Positions 43,401-52,353 of a DNA stretch of 64,000 nt are shown piece by piece. The stretch comes from Brachybacterium sacelli (lineage in GTDB: Bacteria; Actinomycetota; Actinomycetes; Actinomycetales; Dermabacteraceae). Positions within the stretch are counted from its first letter, which is position 1. Every line of letters starts with the position of its first letter. The position numbers were made by a program, and so were the translations under genes. The stretch covers positions 2,356,001 through 2,420,000 of the forward strand of contig NZ_JAGIOD010000001.1 in the NCBI RefSeq assembly GCF_017876545.1, written 5' to 3'. The notes beneath the pieces were generated by a model. It was not told where the DNA came from. It saw nothing but the letters and a program-made list of their open reading frames with translations, and made no database searches.

Positions 43401-44031
43401 CCGCAAGGAGAAGCTCGCCTTCGAGCGCAACATGCTGGGGCTGTACGTCTCGGACCACCCGCTGTACGGGCTTGAGCACGTCATCGCCCAGAACTCGTCG
43501 ACCGCGATCAGCGCTCTGGCCGACGACGGCGCCGTCGAGGACGGCGCCATGGTCACGATCGCCGGGCTCATCACGAGCCTGCAGCGCAAGACCACCAAGA
43601 AGGGCGACATGTGGGCGATCGCGACCGTCGAGGACCTCGAGGGCTCGATCGACTGCCTGATGTTCCCCTCGACCTACCAGACCGTCGCCACCGAGCTCGC
43701 CGAGGACCTCATCGTCTCGATGAAGGGGCGCGTGGACACCTCCAAGGGCATGCCGGAGCTCAAGGTGATGGACATGACCATCCCCGAGACCGGCGGCGGC
43801 CCCGACGGCCCCGTGGTGATCGCGCTGCCCGCCATGCGCGCCACCACCAAGGTCGCCCAGCAGCTGCGGGGTGTGCTCGAGGACAACCCGGGGTCGAGCG
43901 AGGTGCGTCTGCGCCTGCAGGAGCCGGGCCGCAGCACGCTCATGCAGCTGGACAAGCGGCTCTCGGTCGCCCCGTCGGCGGCACTGTACGCCTCGCTGAA
44001 GACGCTGCTCGGCCCCGGCTGCCTCCAATGA
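40465..44031 (+). CDS. dnaE: DNA polymerase III subunit alpha
   Basis: Replicative C-family polymerase. The 1188 residues begin with a PHP domain (HLHVHTDYSLLDGAAKIDKL and later metal-binding histidines), followed by the palm with catalytic D423 and D425 in PDFDVDFDD, the GPGRGSGAGS region, a tandem helix-hairpin-helix, and an OB domain (MVTIAGLITSLQRK) near the C-terminus. Length and a complete PHP motif indicate the essential DnaE1 type rather than the mutator DnaE2. The open frame upstream of 40465 lacks similarity. Confidence 0.97.
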   Translation: MAPADSDDFVHLHVHTDYSLLDGAAKIDKLVDETVRQGQKAVAITDHGYLFGAYEFYKTATAAGIKPIVGIEAYVTPGTSRHDRTRQQWGTREQQLAGDDVSARGAYTHLTLLSRTTAGMHNLFRLGSAASLEGQMGKWPRMDREILSTYADGLIATSGCPSGEVQTRLRLGQFDEAVKAAGEYQDMFGRENYFIELMDHGLDIEKRVTKDLLEVAKAVGAPLVATNDLHYVTEQDATIQDVLLCINSGSRLNDPDRFKFGGSGYFLKSAAQMRELFREFPEACDNTLRIAEMCEVEFRTTDEGANYMPNFPTPAGEDEESWFIKEIQRGLEYRYPSGIPDAVQQRADYEVGIILQMGFPGYFLVVSDYIKWAKEQGIRVGPGRGSGAGSMVAYAMRITDLDPLEHGLLFERFLNPDRVSMPDFDVDFDDRRRGEVIEYVERKYGDDRIAQVITYGVMKTKNSLKDAARVLDYPYAMGDRLSKALPPTVMGKDISIKGIFDPEDKRYAEAGEFRRVHDEDPDVQKVVEIAKGVEGLTRGWGVHACAVIMSSHPLVDIVPMMRRPSDGQIITQFEYPTLETLGLLKMDFLGLRNLTVLSDAVDNMARNGKTPPDLETLPFDDEKTYELLQRGDTLGVFQLDGSGMRTLLRQMKPDQFGDITAVSALYRPGPMGMGSHTNYALRKNGLQEITPIHPELEEPLSEILDETYGVLVYQEQVMQTAQKVAGYSLGEADILRRAMGKKKKAELDKQYVSFEAGMKESGYSDAAVQALWETLLPFADYAFNKSHSAAYGVVSYWTGYLKANHPTEYMAALLTSTQENRDRLGLYLGDCRHRGITVLPPDVNESDLYFSAVGDDIRFGLSAIRNVGAHVVEEIITTRQEKGAFTSFTDFLDKVPLSVCNKRTIESLIKGGAFDSLGANRRSLALVHEDAVDSVVDVKRKEAQGQYDLFGDVFGGGGQDEVATGSAATIVIPDLPEWDRKEKLAFERNMLGLYVSDHPLYGLEHVIAQNSSTAISALADDGAVEDGAMVTIAGLITSLQRKTTKKGDMWAIATVEDLEGSIDCLMFPSTYQTVATELAEDLIVSMKGRVDTSKGMPELKVMDMTIPETGGGPDGPVVIALPAMRATTKVAQQLRGVLEDNPGSSEVRLRLQEPGRSTLMQLDKRLSVAPSAALYASLKTLLGPGCLQ

Positions 44032-44035
44032 GCCC

Positions 44036-44848
44036 ATGACCGTGCTGCGGATCGCGAGCTACAATGTCCACCACGGGGCCGACGGCGCCGATCAGCTCGA
44101 TCTTCCGCGCACGGCCGCGACCCTCGCCGCGCTCGATGCGGAGGTGATCGGCCTGCAGGAGGTCGACGTCGGCTTCGGGGACCGCTCCGGGCACGAGGAT
44201 CAGGCGGCGCGACTCGCCGAGCTGCTGGGGTACGAGGCCCGTTTCGCCGCGACGATCGACCGGCCCGCGGACGACGGCGCTCGCGCGCGCTATGGTCTGG
44301 CGCTGCTGACCCGGGGCGCGATCCTCGAGCACTGGACGGAGATCCTGCCCGGGGCCTCGCACCTCGCGGCACCGCACGAAACCCGCGGGCTGCTCGGCGC
44401 CCGGGTGCGGACGCCGGGCCCCGAGCTGACCGTCCTGGTCACCCACCTGGATCACGCGCATCGTGACCACCGTGCCGCCCAGGTGCGGGGGATCCTCCAC
44501 CGCACCGCCGCACTCGACGGCCCCAGGGTGCTGCTCGGCGACCTGAACGCCGATCCCCTCGCGCCCGAGCTCGCCCCGCTCGCGGAGGCCGGATGGCGCG
44601 AGGCGCTCGCCGAGACGACGGGCCGCGGCGCCCGTTCCCCGCTGACCTCGGCGCTCGCCGCCGCCCTGCCCGTCGGGCCGTCGGCGTCGCAGGCCACATT
44701 CCCGGCGCGATGGCCGCTGCGACGCCTCGACTCGATCTGGGTGCGCGGAGCGCTCGAGGTGACGGACCTCGAGGTCCCTCGCAGCCGTGCCTCAGATCAT
44801 CGACCGACGGTGGCGACGATCCGCCTGCCCTCTATCGTGGGGTCATGA
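44036..44848 (+). CDS. Endonuclease/exonuclease/phosphatase family protein
   Basis: A 270-residue metal-dependent phosphoesterase of the DNase I-like fold. Conserved motifs are ASYNVHHG, GLQEVD (metal-binding Glu), LVTHLDHAHRDHR, LLGDLNADP and the late RASDHRPTVATI (catalytic Asp-His). No signal peptide is visible, so it is probably cytosolic. Substrate class (nucleic acid, lipid or sugar phosphate) cannot be decided. It begins 4 nt after dnaE and overlaps the next gene by 4 nt. Confidence 0.85.
   Translation: MTVLRIASYNVHHGADGADQLDLPRTAATLAALDAEVIGLQEVDVGFGDRSGHEDQAARLAELLGYEARFAATIDRPADDGARARYGLALLTRGAILEHWTEILPGASHLAAPHETRGLLGARVRTPGPELTVLVTHLDHAHRDHRAAQVRGILHRTAALDGPRVLLGDLNADPLAPELAPLAEAGWREALAETTGRGARSPLTSALAAALPVGPSASQATFPARWPLRRLDSIWVRGALEVTDLEVPRSRASDHRPTVATIRLPSIVGS
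44833..44845 (+). promoter_or_regulatory. Predicted leaderless promoter of the acyl-CoA dehydrogenase-like gene
   Basis: TATCGT at 44833-44838 ends 6 nt before the ATG, within the last codons of the preceding gene. Confidence 0.45.
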
Positions 44849-46077
44849 GCGACTCGGATCCCACCGACCACGAGATCGATCCGGAGGTCTTCCTCCCCGG
44901 GCGGCTGCTGCGCGCCCTCCGCGAGCGCGCCGTGCTCCACGATCGGGAGAACACCTTCCCGACGGCCGACCTCGAGGATCTGCGCGAGCGGGGCTACCTG
45001 CGCCTGCTGGTGCCCACCGAGCTCGGCGGCCTCGGTGCGAGCCTGCTCGAGGCGAGCCGGATCCAGCGCCGCCTCGCCCAGGCCGCCCCCGCGACCGCCC
45101 TGGCGATGAACATGCACCTGGTGGTGACCGGCGCGGCCCTGCACGCGCACCGGCTCGGCGAGCAGAGCGTGCGCACGGTCCTCGAGGACGCCGCCGCCGG
45201 GAGCCTGTTCGCCTTCGGGATCTCCGAAGCCGGCAACGACGCCATGCTGTTCGACTCCGCCACCAGCGCCGAGGTCGAGGACGACGGGGGCTACCGGGTC
45301 GACGGGACGAAGATCTTCACCTCCCTCGCCCCGGTTTGGGACCGCCTGGTGGTCCACGGTCGGGTCGCCGTGCCCAGCGAGGCGGACCCGCGACTGGTCT
45401 TCGGGGTGCTCGAGCGCACCGAGGACGTCGAGACGCTCGACGACTGGGACACTCATGGCATGCGCGCCTCCCAGTCGCGCACCACCAGGCTGCACCGGGC
45501 ACGGATCGAGCCGGGACGGGTGCTGACCCAGACCCCGGTGGGCCCGAACCCGGACCCCTTCGTGATGGGGGTCTTCGGCACCTTCGAGCTGCTGATCGCC
45601 TCGGTGTACACGGGGATCGCCGAGCGGGCGATCACCGTCGGGGTGGACATCGCGACCACGCGGCGCAGCCTCACCCAGGGGATCGTCCACGCCGACGACC
45701 CCGCCACCCGCCGTCGGCTCGCCGCGGCCGCGATCAACGTGGACGGCGCGGTGCTGCAGGTCGAGAAGCTCCTGGCCGATCTCGACGCCCTGGGGCTGGG
45801 GGAGAGCGGCACCGGGATCACCGACCACGGTGCGCACTGGTTCCTGCACTTCTCCGGGGTGAAGGCCCGCTCGACGGAGACCGCTCTCGCTGCCGTGGAC
45901 CAGGTGCTGCGGGCCAGCGGTGGCTCCCAGTTCTTCCGCCGCAGCGAGCTCGAACGGCTCTCGCGCGACGTGCGCGCCGGGATGTACCACCCCTCCGACG
46001 ACGAGTCCGTGCACACCTCGTACGCGAAGATGCTGCTCGGTGAGGTCGGGGCCACGCGCTCGACGATGGAGCGCTGA
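44845..46077 (+). CDS. Acyl-CoA dehydrogenase family flavoprotein
   Basis: A 410-residue flavoprotein of the acyl-CoA dehydrogenase superfamily. The N-terminal helical domain contains YLRLLVPTELGGLGAS; the middle beta domain has FAFGISEAGNDA and GYRVDGTKIFTSLAPVWD; the C-terminal helical bundle includes RASGGSQFFRRSELERLSRDVRAGMYHPS. Some relatives are desulfurisation or hydroxylase-type monooxygenases, so true fatty-acyl substrates are not certain. The long open frame upstream is a shadow of the previous gene. Confidence 0.82.
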   Translation: MSDSDPTDHEIDPEVFLPGRLLRALRERAVLHDRENTFPTADLEDLRERGYLRLLVPTELGGLGASLLEASRIQRRLAQAAPATALAMNMHLVVTGAALHAHRLGEQSVRTVLEDAAAGSLFAFGISEAGNDAMLFDSATSAEVEDDGGYRVDGTKIFTSLAPVWDRLVVHGRVAVPSEADPRLVFGVLERTEDVETLDDWDTHGMRASQSRTTRLHRARIEPGRVLTQTPVGPNPDPFVMGVFGTFELLIASVYTGIAERAITVGVDIATTRRSLTQGIVHADDPATRRRLAAAAINVDGAVLQVEKLLADLDALGLGESGTGITDHGAHWFLHFSGVKARSTETALAAVDQVLRASGGSQFFRRSELERLSRDVRAGMYHPSDDESVHTSYAKMLLGEVGATRSTMER

Positions 46078-46146
46078 GTACCCTCGGCCTGGCCCCCTCG
46101 GTCATGTCGGACACGCCTCCGCGATTTCCCGTCCGTCTCACGATCT

Positions 46147-46185
46147 GTCCCCCATGTCCGCATGGCGGGACGATAGGTCTAGGGT
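46147..46185 (+). promoter_or_regulatory. Imperfect hairpin and candidate promoter before the MHS transporter
   Basis: GTCCC-CATG and CATG-CGGGAC form an imperfect inverted repeat (about 46147-46172). TAGGGT (46180-46185) follows, 8 nt before the GTG start. The repeat could end the previous transcript or be an operator. Confidence 0.3.
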
Positions 46186-46193
46186 CGAGCGGC

Positions 46194-47591
46194 GTGAGCA
46201 CCGCACCAACCCCGTCCCCCTCGGCACCCGCCGCAGCGCCCGCCAACACCCGCGGGCGCGTCATCACCGCCTCGATGGTCGGCACGACGATCGAGTTCTT
46301 CGACTTCTACGCCTACGCGACCGCGGCCTCGCTGGTCTTCCCGGCGTTGTTCTTCCCCACCCAGACGCCGGCCAACCAGCTGCTGAGCTCCTTCGCGGTC
46401 TTCGGGGTGGCCTTCGTGGCCCGCCCGCTCGGCTCGCTGATCTTCGGGCACTTCGGGGACCGCGTCGGCCGCAAGACCACCCTGGTGGCCAGCCTGCTGG
46501 TGATGGGCATCGCCACCTTCCTCATCGGTGTGCTGCCCAGCGCCTCGACGCCGGGGTTCTCCGTGCTGGCGCCCGCGATCCTGGTGCTGCTGCGCTTCTG
46601 CCAGGGAGTGGGCCTCGGCGGGGAATGGTCCGGTGCTGCGCTGCTGGCCACCGAGAACGCCCCGCCCGGCAAGCGCGCCCTGTACGGCACCTTCCCGCAG
46701 CTGGGCGCCCCGCTCGGCTTCATCCTGTCCAACCTGCTGTTCGTGGTGCTCAGCCTCCAGCTGACCCCCGAGCAGTTCGCCTCCTGGGGCTGGCGCCTGC
46801 CCTTCCTGCTCTCCTCGATCCTGGTCGCCGTCGGGCTGTGGGTGCGCCTGAAGCTCATGGAGTCCCCGGCCTTCCAGAAGGTGATCGACGAGGAGCGGGT
46901 GGCCGCGGTCCCGATCGCCCGCATCGTCCGCACCGCCTGGCGCCCGCTGATCCTCGCCACCCTCGCGATGGTCGCGACCTACGTCCTGTTCTACCTGATG
47001 ACGGCGTTCCTCATGGTGGTGGGCACCCGGCCGGCCGACGTCGAGACCGCGCGCGCCGCCGCCGAGGCGGCCGGCAACTCCTTCGACGCCTCCACCTTCG
47101 TGCCCGGACTGGGCTACGACCGACCGCAGTTCCTGACCATGCTGATCATCGGCGTCGTGTTCTTCGGGATCTTCACCGTGGTCTCCGGTCCGCTCGCGGA
47201 CCGCGTCGGCCGCCGGCCGCTGCTGCTGGTCGTCACCGTCGCGATCGCCGTCTACGGCCTGCTGATCGAACCCCTCATGCAGTCCGGCACCGCCGGCGTC
47301 ATGGCTGCCCTGATCGTCGGATTCACCCTGATGGGTCTGACCTTCGGGCCGATGGCCGCGTTCCTGCCGGAGATGTTCCGGGCCGATGTCCGCTACACCG
47401 GCAGCGCCGTGAGCTACAACCTGGCCTCGGTGATCGGGGCGGCCCCGGCGCCCTACGCGCTGATCGCGCTGTGGCAGCTGCTCGGCGGCTCCCTCTGGCT
47501 GGTCGGCGCCTATCTCGCGCTCGCCGCGGTGATCACGCTGGTGGCCCTGCTGATCGGCAGCGAGACCCGCGAGGTCGACTACCTGGCCTGA
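46194..47591 (+). CDS. MFS transporter, metabolite:H+ symporter (MHS) type
   Basis: A 465-residue secondary transporter with about twelve membrane helices. The MHS/ShiA-ProP-like signatures are TTIEFFDFYAYATAASLVFP, ARPLGSLIFGHFGDRVGRK, GVGLGGEWSGAALLATENAP and GPLADRVGRRPLLL. Substrates in this group include shikimate, alpha-ketoglutarate, citrate and proline/betaine; the sequence does not decide. The GTG at 46194 is chosen because the protein core begins shortly after it and a -10 lies upstream; an ATG at 46104 is within the promoter region. Confidence 0.87.
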   Translation: MSTAPTPSPSAPAAAPANTRGRVITASMVGTTIEFFDFYAYATAASLVFPALFFPTQTPANQLLSSFAVFGVAFVARPLGSLIFGHFGDRVGRKTTLVASLLVMGIATFLIGVLPSASTPGFSVLAPAILVLLRFCQGVGLGGEWSGAALLATENAPPGKRALYGTFPQLGAPLGFILSNLLFVVLSLQLTPEQFASWGWRLPFLLSSILVAVGLWVRLKLMESPAFQKVIDEERVAAVPIARIVRTAWRPLILATLAMVATYVLFYLMTAFLMVVGTRPADVETARAAAEAAGNSFDASTFVPGLGYDRPQFLTMLIIGVVFFGIFTVVSGPLADRVGRRPLLLVVTVAIAVYGLLIEPLMQSGTAGVMAALIVGFTLMGLTFGPMAAFLPEMFRADVRYTGSAVSYNLASVIGAAPAPYALIALWQLLGGSLWLVGAYLALAAVITLVALLIGSETREVDYLA

Positions 47592-47628
47592 TCGACGTGC
47601 TGGGACTCCTCCCGCCGCGATGCATTGA

Positions 47629-47687
47629 TTGAGGTCGACATGGGGACCACTTTCACGCCAGGAAAGTGGTCCCCATGTCGATCTCGA
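47629..47687. repeat. Long inverted repeat between MHS transporter and pgi
   Basis: Arms 47635-47654 and 47662-47681 are perfect 20-bp reverse complements around a 7-nt loop. On the plus strand six more pairs (two G-T) extend the stem to 26 bp. The arms are less GC-rich than their surroundings. It lies between convergent genes, so it may be a two-way terminator, or a mobile-element remnant. Confidence 0.8.
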
Positions 47688-47712
47688 GGCTCCGCAGCGG
47701 CGTGCTCGCGTG

Positions 47713-47752
47713 GGGGCACCGCCGCGTCCGTCGGGGCACCGCCGCGTCCGTC
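47713..47752. repeat. Perfect tandem repeat, 2 x 20 bp
   Basis: The unit at 47713-47732 (starting GGGGCACCGCC) is repeated exactly at 47733-47752, and a third partial copy (GGGGC) runs into the pgi stop codon. It lies in the pgi 3' untranslated region. Confidence 0.9.
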
Positions 47753-47757
47753 GGGGC

Positions 47758-49446
47758 TCAGCGCGCGCGGTGCTCGCGGTAGTAGCGGATCAGCGCCGCG
47801 GTCGAGGAGTCCTCGGCCGCGATCGCGGACTCGTCTCCCGCCACGGCTCCCGCGAGGTCCTTGGCCAGCTGCTTGCCGAGCTCGACGCCCCACTGGTCGA
47901 AGGAGTTGATGCCCCACACCACGCCCTGGACGAAGGTGATGTGCTCGTACAGCGCGATCAGCTGACCCAGCACCGAGGGAGTCAGTTGCGGGGCCATGAT
48001 CGAGGTGGTGGGCCGGTCGCCGGAGAACTCGCGGGCCGCGACGAGGGCGCCCTCGGTGCCCTCGGCCCGCACCTCCTGGGCGGTCTTGCCGAAGGCCAGC
48101 GCCTTGGTCTGGGCGAAGAAATTCGCCAGGAACAGCTCATGGACGTCCTGCTCGCCGTCGGCCAGGGCGTGGTTCGGGGTGGCGAAGGCGATGAAGTCCG
48201 CGGGGATGATCCGGGTGCCCTGATGGATCAGCTGGTAGAAGGCGTGCTGGCCGTTGGTGCCGGGCTCGCCCCAGAACACCTCGCCGGTCTCGGTGCTCGC
48301 GAGCGTCCCGTCCCAGCGCACCGACTTCCCGTTGGACTCCATCGTCAGCTGCTGGAGGTAGGCGGGGAAGCGGTGGAGGTACTGGGAGTAGGGGAGCACC
48401 GCGTGGGTCTCCGCCTCCAGGAAGTTCACGTTCCACACGTTCAGCAGGCCCATCAGCAGGGGCACGTTCTCCTCCGCCGGGGCGGTGGCGAAGTGCTCGT
48501 CCATCGTGTGGAAGCCGGCCAGCAGCTCCTCGAAGGCGTCCGGGCCGAGCACGGTGGCCAGCACGGTGCCGATCGCGGAGTCGACGCTGTAGCGGCCGCC
48601 CACCCAGTTCCAGAAGCCGAAGGCGTTGGCGGGATCGATGCCGAAGTCCGCGACCTCGTCGAGAGCGGTGGAGACGGCCACGAAGTGCTTGGCGACCGCC
48701 TCCTTCTCCTGCTCGACGGTCAGTCCCGCGTTCTCCCGCAGGCCCTGCAGCAGCCAGTCGCGCACGAGTCGCGCATTGGTGAGGGTCTCCTGCGTGGTGA
48801 AGGTCTTGGAGGCGACGATGACGAGGGTCGTCTCGGGGTCGAGGTCCTTCGTGCTCTGGTAGGCGTCGGTGGGGTCGATGTTCGACAGGAAGCGCGCCTG
48901 GAGCCCGTCCTGGGCCAGCGGCTCCAGGGCCTCGTAGACCATCACGGGACCGAGGTCGGAACCGCCGATGCCGATGTTCACGACGGTCTCGATCCGTCGG
49001 CCCGTCATGCCCGTCCATTCCCCGGAACGCACCTTCCGGGCGAAGGCGTACACGCGGCGCAGGGTCTCCTGGACGTCGGCATCGATCTGCTGACCATCCA
49101 CCTCGAGCGCGGGGGTGGCGCCCGCCGGGCGGCGCAGCGCCGTGTGCAGCACGGCGCGGTCCTCGGTGGTGTTGATGTGGCTCCCGGCCAGCATCGCGTC
49201 GCGGCGCTGGAGGACCCCGACCTCGCGCGCGAGCTGCTGGAGCAGTTCGAGGGTCTCGGCGGTCACGAGGTTCTTCGACAGGTCCACGTGCAGGTCGCCC
49301 GCGCGGTGGCTGAAGTGCTCGGCACGCTGCGGATCGTCGGCGAACCACTCGCGCAGGCTCCCGGTCAACGCGGCGTCGTGCGCCTCGAGGGCCTCCCAGG
49401 CCGGGGTCGTCGTCGGATCGATCGGGGCAGTGTTCGCGGCGCTCAT
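47758..49446 (-). CDS. pgi: Glucose-6-phosphate isomerase
   Basis: Interconverts glucose 6-phosphate and fructose 6-phosphate. The 562 residues match the long bacterial form: SKNLVTAET, the [12 protein letters not shown] motif, [18 protein letters not shown] (phosphate binding), SKTFTTQET, the active-site [19 protein letters not shown] and the C-terminal [14 protein letters not shown] signature. The ATG at 49446 fits the family N-terminus; only a weak GGTG precedes it. It diverges from the peptide transporter and ends at the tandem repeat. Confidence 0.96.
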   Translation of the reverse strand: MSAANTAPIDPTTTPAWEALEAHDAALTGSLREWFADDPQRAEHFSHRAGDLHVDLSKNLVTAETLELLQQLAREVGVLQRRDAMLAGSHINTTEDRAVLHTALRRPAGATPALEVDGQQIDADVQETLRRVYAFARKVRSGEWTGMTGRRIETVVNIGIGGSDLGPVMVYEALEPLAQDGLQARFLSNIDPTDAYQSTKDLDPETTLVIVASKTFTTQETLTNARLVRDWLLQGLRENAGLTVEQEKEAVAKHFVAVSTALDEVADFGIDPANAFGFWNWVGGRYSVDSAIGTVLATVLGPDAFEELLAGFHTMDEHFATAPAEENVPLLMGLLNVWNVNFLEAETHAVLPYSQYLHRFPAYLQQLTMESNGKSVRWDGTLASTETGEVFWGEPGTNGQHAFYQLIHQGTRIIPADFIAFATPNHALADGEQDVHELFLANFFAQTKALAFGKTAQEVRAEGTEGALVAAREFSGDRPTTSIMAPQLTPSVLGQLIALYEHITFVQGVVWGINSFDQWGVELGKQLAKDLAGAVAGDESAIAAEDSSTAALIRYYREHRAR

Positions 49447-49670
49447 ATCACCATTGAACACCCCGAGCGCAGGTCCGTCATCTCCGCCACGACGGCATCG
49501 ACACCTCCACGCGCGCTGAGGATGTGCGGAAAGGAATGCCTGGTCGGAACGCAACGAAACAGAATAGTTATCGACACATGGACAACTCTTGACGAGGCGT
49601 GGGGCACACTGGATGGAACCGGCGCGAGGACGCGCCGTGTATTCGTACCCCCTCCCGCACAGGAGACACC

Positions 49671-51308
49671 ATGGCTCTGACCCGACGCTCTATGCTGCTC
49701 GGCACCGCTGCGACCAGCGCGGCCACCCTTTCTCTCGCCGCCTGTGGCGGCGGTGACTCCGGGGGAGGCTCCGGCGGCGGCTCGGGCGATCCGGTCCTGG
49801 CCAACGGCACCGAGCCCGAGAGCCCCCTGATCCCGACCAACACCAACGAGGTCGGCGGCGGTCGCGTCCTGACCTCCGTCTTCGCCGGCCTCGTGTACTA
49901 CACGGCCGACGGCAAGGTGGAGAACGAGCTCGCCGAATCGATCGAGTCCGAGGACAACATCACCTGGACCATCAAGATCACGCCGGATACGACCTTCTCC
50001 GATGACAGCCCGGTCACGGCCCAGAGCTTCGTGGACGCGTGGAACTACGGCGCGAACGTGAACAACGCCCAGAAGAGCCAGTCCTTCTTCCAGCCGATCG
50101 AGGGCTTCGCCGACGTCGCCACCGACGGCGCCGCGAAGGACGCGACGATGTCCGGCCTCAAGGCCGTCGACGAGACCACCCTCGAGGTCAAGCTCGTCTC
50201 CGAGCAGTCCGACTTCCCCAACCGCCTGGGCTACACGGCGTACATGCCGCTGCCGGAGTCGGCCTTCGAGGACATGAAGGCCTTCGGGGAGAAGCCGGTC
50301 TCCAACGGCCCCTACATGGTCGAATCATGGACCCACGACAGCGAGATCGTCTGCGTGCCCAACGAGAAGTACGACGGTCCCCGCAAGGCGGCGAACACCG
50401 GGCTGACCTTCACGATCTACTCCTCCGACGACACGATGTACAACGACCTGGTCTCGGGCAACGTCGACGTGGTGGACATGATCCCGACCTCTGCCCTGTC
50501 CGCCTTCGAGGACGAGCTGGGCGAGCGCGCGGTCAACGAACCGGGCGCCGTGTTCCAGTCCTTCACGATCGCTCAGAACGACCCGAACTTCTCCGGCGAA
50601 GCGGGCAAGCTGCGGCGCCAGGCGCTCTCGCGGGCGATCGATCGCAAGACGATCTGCGACTCGCTGTTCTACGGGACCCGCACCCCGGCGACCGATTTCG
50701 TCGCGCCCGTGATCGAGGGCGGTGGAGCCACCGACATCCCCGGCGCCGAGGTGCTCGAGTTCGACGAGGCCAAGGCCAAGGAGCTGTGGGAGAAGGCTGA
50801 GGGGATCCAGGCCTTCGAGGGCGAGTTCACCCTCTCCTACAACGCGGACAGCCCGCACAAGGACTGGGTCGAGGCCGTCTGCAACTCCCTGAAGAACACC
50901 CTCGGCATCGCGGCGACGCCGAAGGCGTTCCCGGCGTTCGGCGAGTTCCGCAAGCAGATCACCGACCGGACGATGAAGGGTGCCTTCCGTTCGGGCTGGC
51001 AGGCCGACTATCCCTCGGTCTACAACTTCCTCGGCCCGCTCTACTCCAGCGCCGCCGCGGACGGCAACGGCTCCAACGACGGCGACTACAAGAACCCCGA
51101 GTTCGACGAGCTGCTCAAGGAGGGTCTGGCGGCTCCCGATTCGGAGGCCGCGCTGGAGAAGTTCAAGGCCGCCGAGGCGATCCTCATGGAGGACCTGCCG
51201 GCGATCCCGCTGTGGTACCAGAACACCTTCGGCGGCTATTCCGAGCTCGTCCAGGACGTCCAGTACGGCTGGGACACGGTCCCGCTGTACTACGGCGTCT
51301 CCAAGTGA
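49671..51308 (+). CDS. oppA: Oligopeptide ABC transporter substrate-binding lipoprotein
   Basis: Extracellular solute-binding protein of family 5 (peptide/nickel class). The 545 residues start with a signal peptide containing a twin arginine (TRRSMLLG) and a lipobox LAAC (Cys 25 or so), then a Gly/Ser linker and the SBP_bac_5 fold ([38 protein letters not shown]). LspA, encoded at 37.5 kb, would process it. AGGAG lies at 49661-49665. Peptide binding is inferred from the family and the adjacent permease and ATPase genes; the exact ligand is unknown. Confidence 0.9.
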   Translation: MALTRRSMLLGTAATSAATLSLAACGGGDSGGGSGGGSGDPVLANGTEPESPLIPTNTNEVGGGRVLTSVFAGLVYYTADGKVENELAESIESEDNITWTIKITPDTTFSDDSPVTAQSFVDAWNYGANVNNAQKSQSFFQPIEGFADVATDGAAKDATMSGLKAVDETTLEVKLVSEQSDFPNRLGYTAYMPLPESAFEDMKAFGEKPVSNGPYMVESWTHDSEIVCVPNEKYDGPRKAANTGLTFTIYSSDDTMYNDLVSGNVDVVDMIPTSALSAFEDELGERAVNEPGAVFQSFTIAQNDPNFSGEAGKLRRQALSRAIDRKTICDSLFYGTRTPATDFVAPVIEGGGATDIPGAEVLEFDEAKAKELWEKAEGIQAFEGEFTLSYNADSPHKDWVEAVCNSLKNTLGIAATPKAFPAFGEFRKQITDRTMKGAFRSGWQADYPSVYNFLGPLYSSAAADGNGSNDGDYKNPEFDELLKEGLAAPDSEAALEKFKAAEAILMEDLPAIPLWYQNTFGGYSELVQDVQYGWDTVPLYYGVSK

Positions 51309-51325
51309 CCCACTGAACCACCTCG

Positions 51326-51360
51326 GACAGCGGGAACCGGCACTGCCGGTTCCCGCTGTC
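51326..51360 (+). terminator. Intercistronic hairpin between oppA and oppB
   Basis: Sixteen bases (51326-51341) pair perfectly with 51345-51360 around a 3-nt loop, 17 nt after the oppA stop. No T-run follows. Such hairpins often let the binding-protein gene be expressed more than the permease genes by attenuation or by stabilising the upstream mRNA. Confidence 0.65.
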
Positions 51361-51420
51361 GGCCGTCCGCACGCCTGAGCGGATGTGCCCGCCCCGAACC
51401 ACCGACCGAAAGAGACCGAC

Positions 51421-52353
51421 GTGCTCTGGTACATCGCGCGGCGACTGCTGCAGATGGTCCCCGTCTTCCTCGGCGCGACCCTGATCGTCTACCTGTTGGC
51501 CTTCTGGTCATCGGAGGGGACGCAGATCGCCGCGATCGTGGGGGAGAAACCCGTGTCCCCCGCGGTCAAGGAGCAGCTGCGGGCCCAGTACAACCTGGAC
51601 CAGCCCGTGCTCGCGCAATGGCTGATCTACCTCGGCAACATCGTGCAGGGGGACTTCGGGATCGGCTTCAACGGTCGGCCGATCTGGACCCAGATCGCCG
51701 ACGCCTTCCCGGTCACCGCGCGCCTCGCGATCATCGCGATCATCGTCGAGACGATCTTCGGCGTCGCCGCCGGCCTCATCTCCGGCCTGCGCAAGGGCAC
51801 GGTCATCGACACCGCCCTGCTGATGACCTCCCTGCTCGTGATCGCGGTGCCGACCTTCGTGATGGGCTTCGTGGTCCAGTTCGTCTTCGGCGTCCGCCTG
51901 GACCTGATCCCCGTCAACGTCGGTCGGGATCCGAGCTGGATCAACCTGCTCGCCCCCGGTTTCGTGCTCGGCGCCGTCTCCTTCGCCTACGTGCTCCGAC
52001 TGACCCGCACCTCCGTCATCGAGTCCGCGACCGCCGACCACGTGCGCACGGCGACGGCGAAGGGGCTCACCCGCGGCGGCGTCGTCAGCAAGCACATCCT
52101 GCGCAACTCCCTGATCCCCGTCGTCACCTTCATCGGCGCCGACCTCGGCGCCCTGATGGGCGGGGCCATCGTCACCGAGCGAATCTTCAACGTGCCCGGG
52201 GTCGGCACACTCCTGTTCCAGGCCATCCTGGATGGCGAGTCCCCGATGATCGTGTCCCTGGTGACCTTGCTCGTGATCATCTTCCTCCTCGCCAACCTCA
52301 TCGTGGACCTGCTCTACGCCGTGCTCGATCCGAGGATCCGTTATGCCAAGTGA
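51421..52353 (+). CDS. oppB: Oligopeptide ABC transporter permease, OppB/DppB type
   Basis: Inner-membrane subunit of the importer. The 310 residues start LWYIARRLLQMVPVFLGATL and show six membrane helices, the periplasmic loop rich in conserved LDQPV and GDFG motifs, and the ATPase-coupling EAA loop near TATAKGLTRGGVVSKHILRNSL. The GTG at 51421 matches the family N-terminus; a further 12 codons upstream are unlikely. It overlaps oppC by 11 nt. Confidence 0.93.
   Translation: MLWYIARRLLQMVPVFLGATLIVYLLAFWSSEGTQIAAIVGEKPVSPAVKEQLRAQYNLDQPVLAQWLIYLGNIVQGDFGIGFNGRPIWTQIADAFPVTARLAIIAIIVETIFGVAAGLISGLRKGTVIDTALLMTSLLVIAVPTFVMGFVVQFVFGVRLDLIPVNVGRDPSWINLLAPGFVLGAVSFAYVLRLTRTSVIESATADHVRTATAKGLTRGGVVSKHILRNSLIPVVTFIGADLGALMGGAIVTERIFNVPGVGTLLFQAILDGESPMIVSLVTLLVIIFLLANLIVDLLYAVLDPRIRYAK

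Noticed and set aside
40438..44037. 1199-residue minus-strand open frame opposite dnaE
   Set aside because: Low-complexity His/Val/Gly/Asp-rich antisense frame; dnaE on the plus strand is complete.
47629..47687. Complete insertion sequence or MITE
   Set aside because: No transposase, no target-site duplication that I can see and only one copy in the window; kept only as a hypothesis.
47629..47752. CRISPR array
   Set aside because: The inverted repeat is single and the tandem units are contiguous without spacers.
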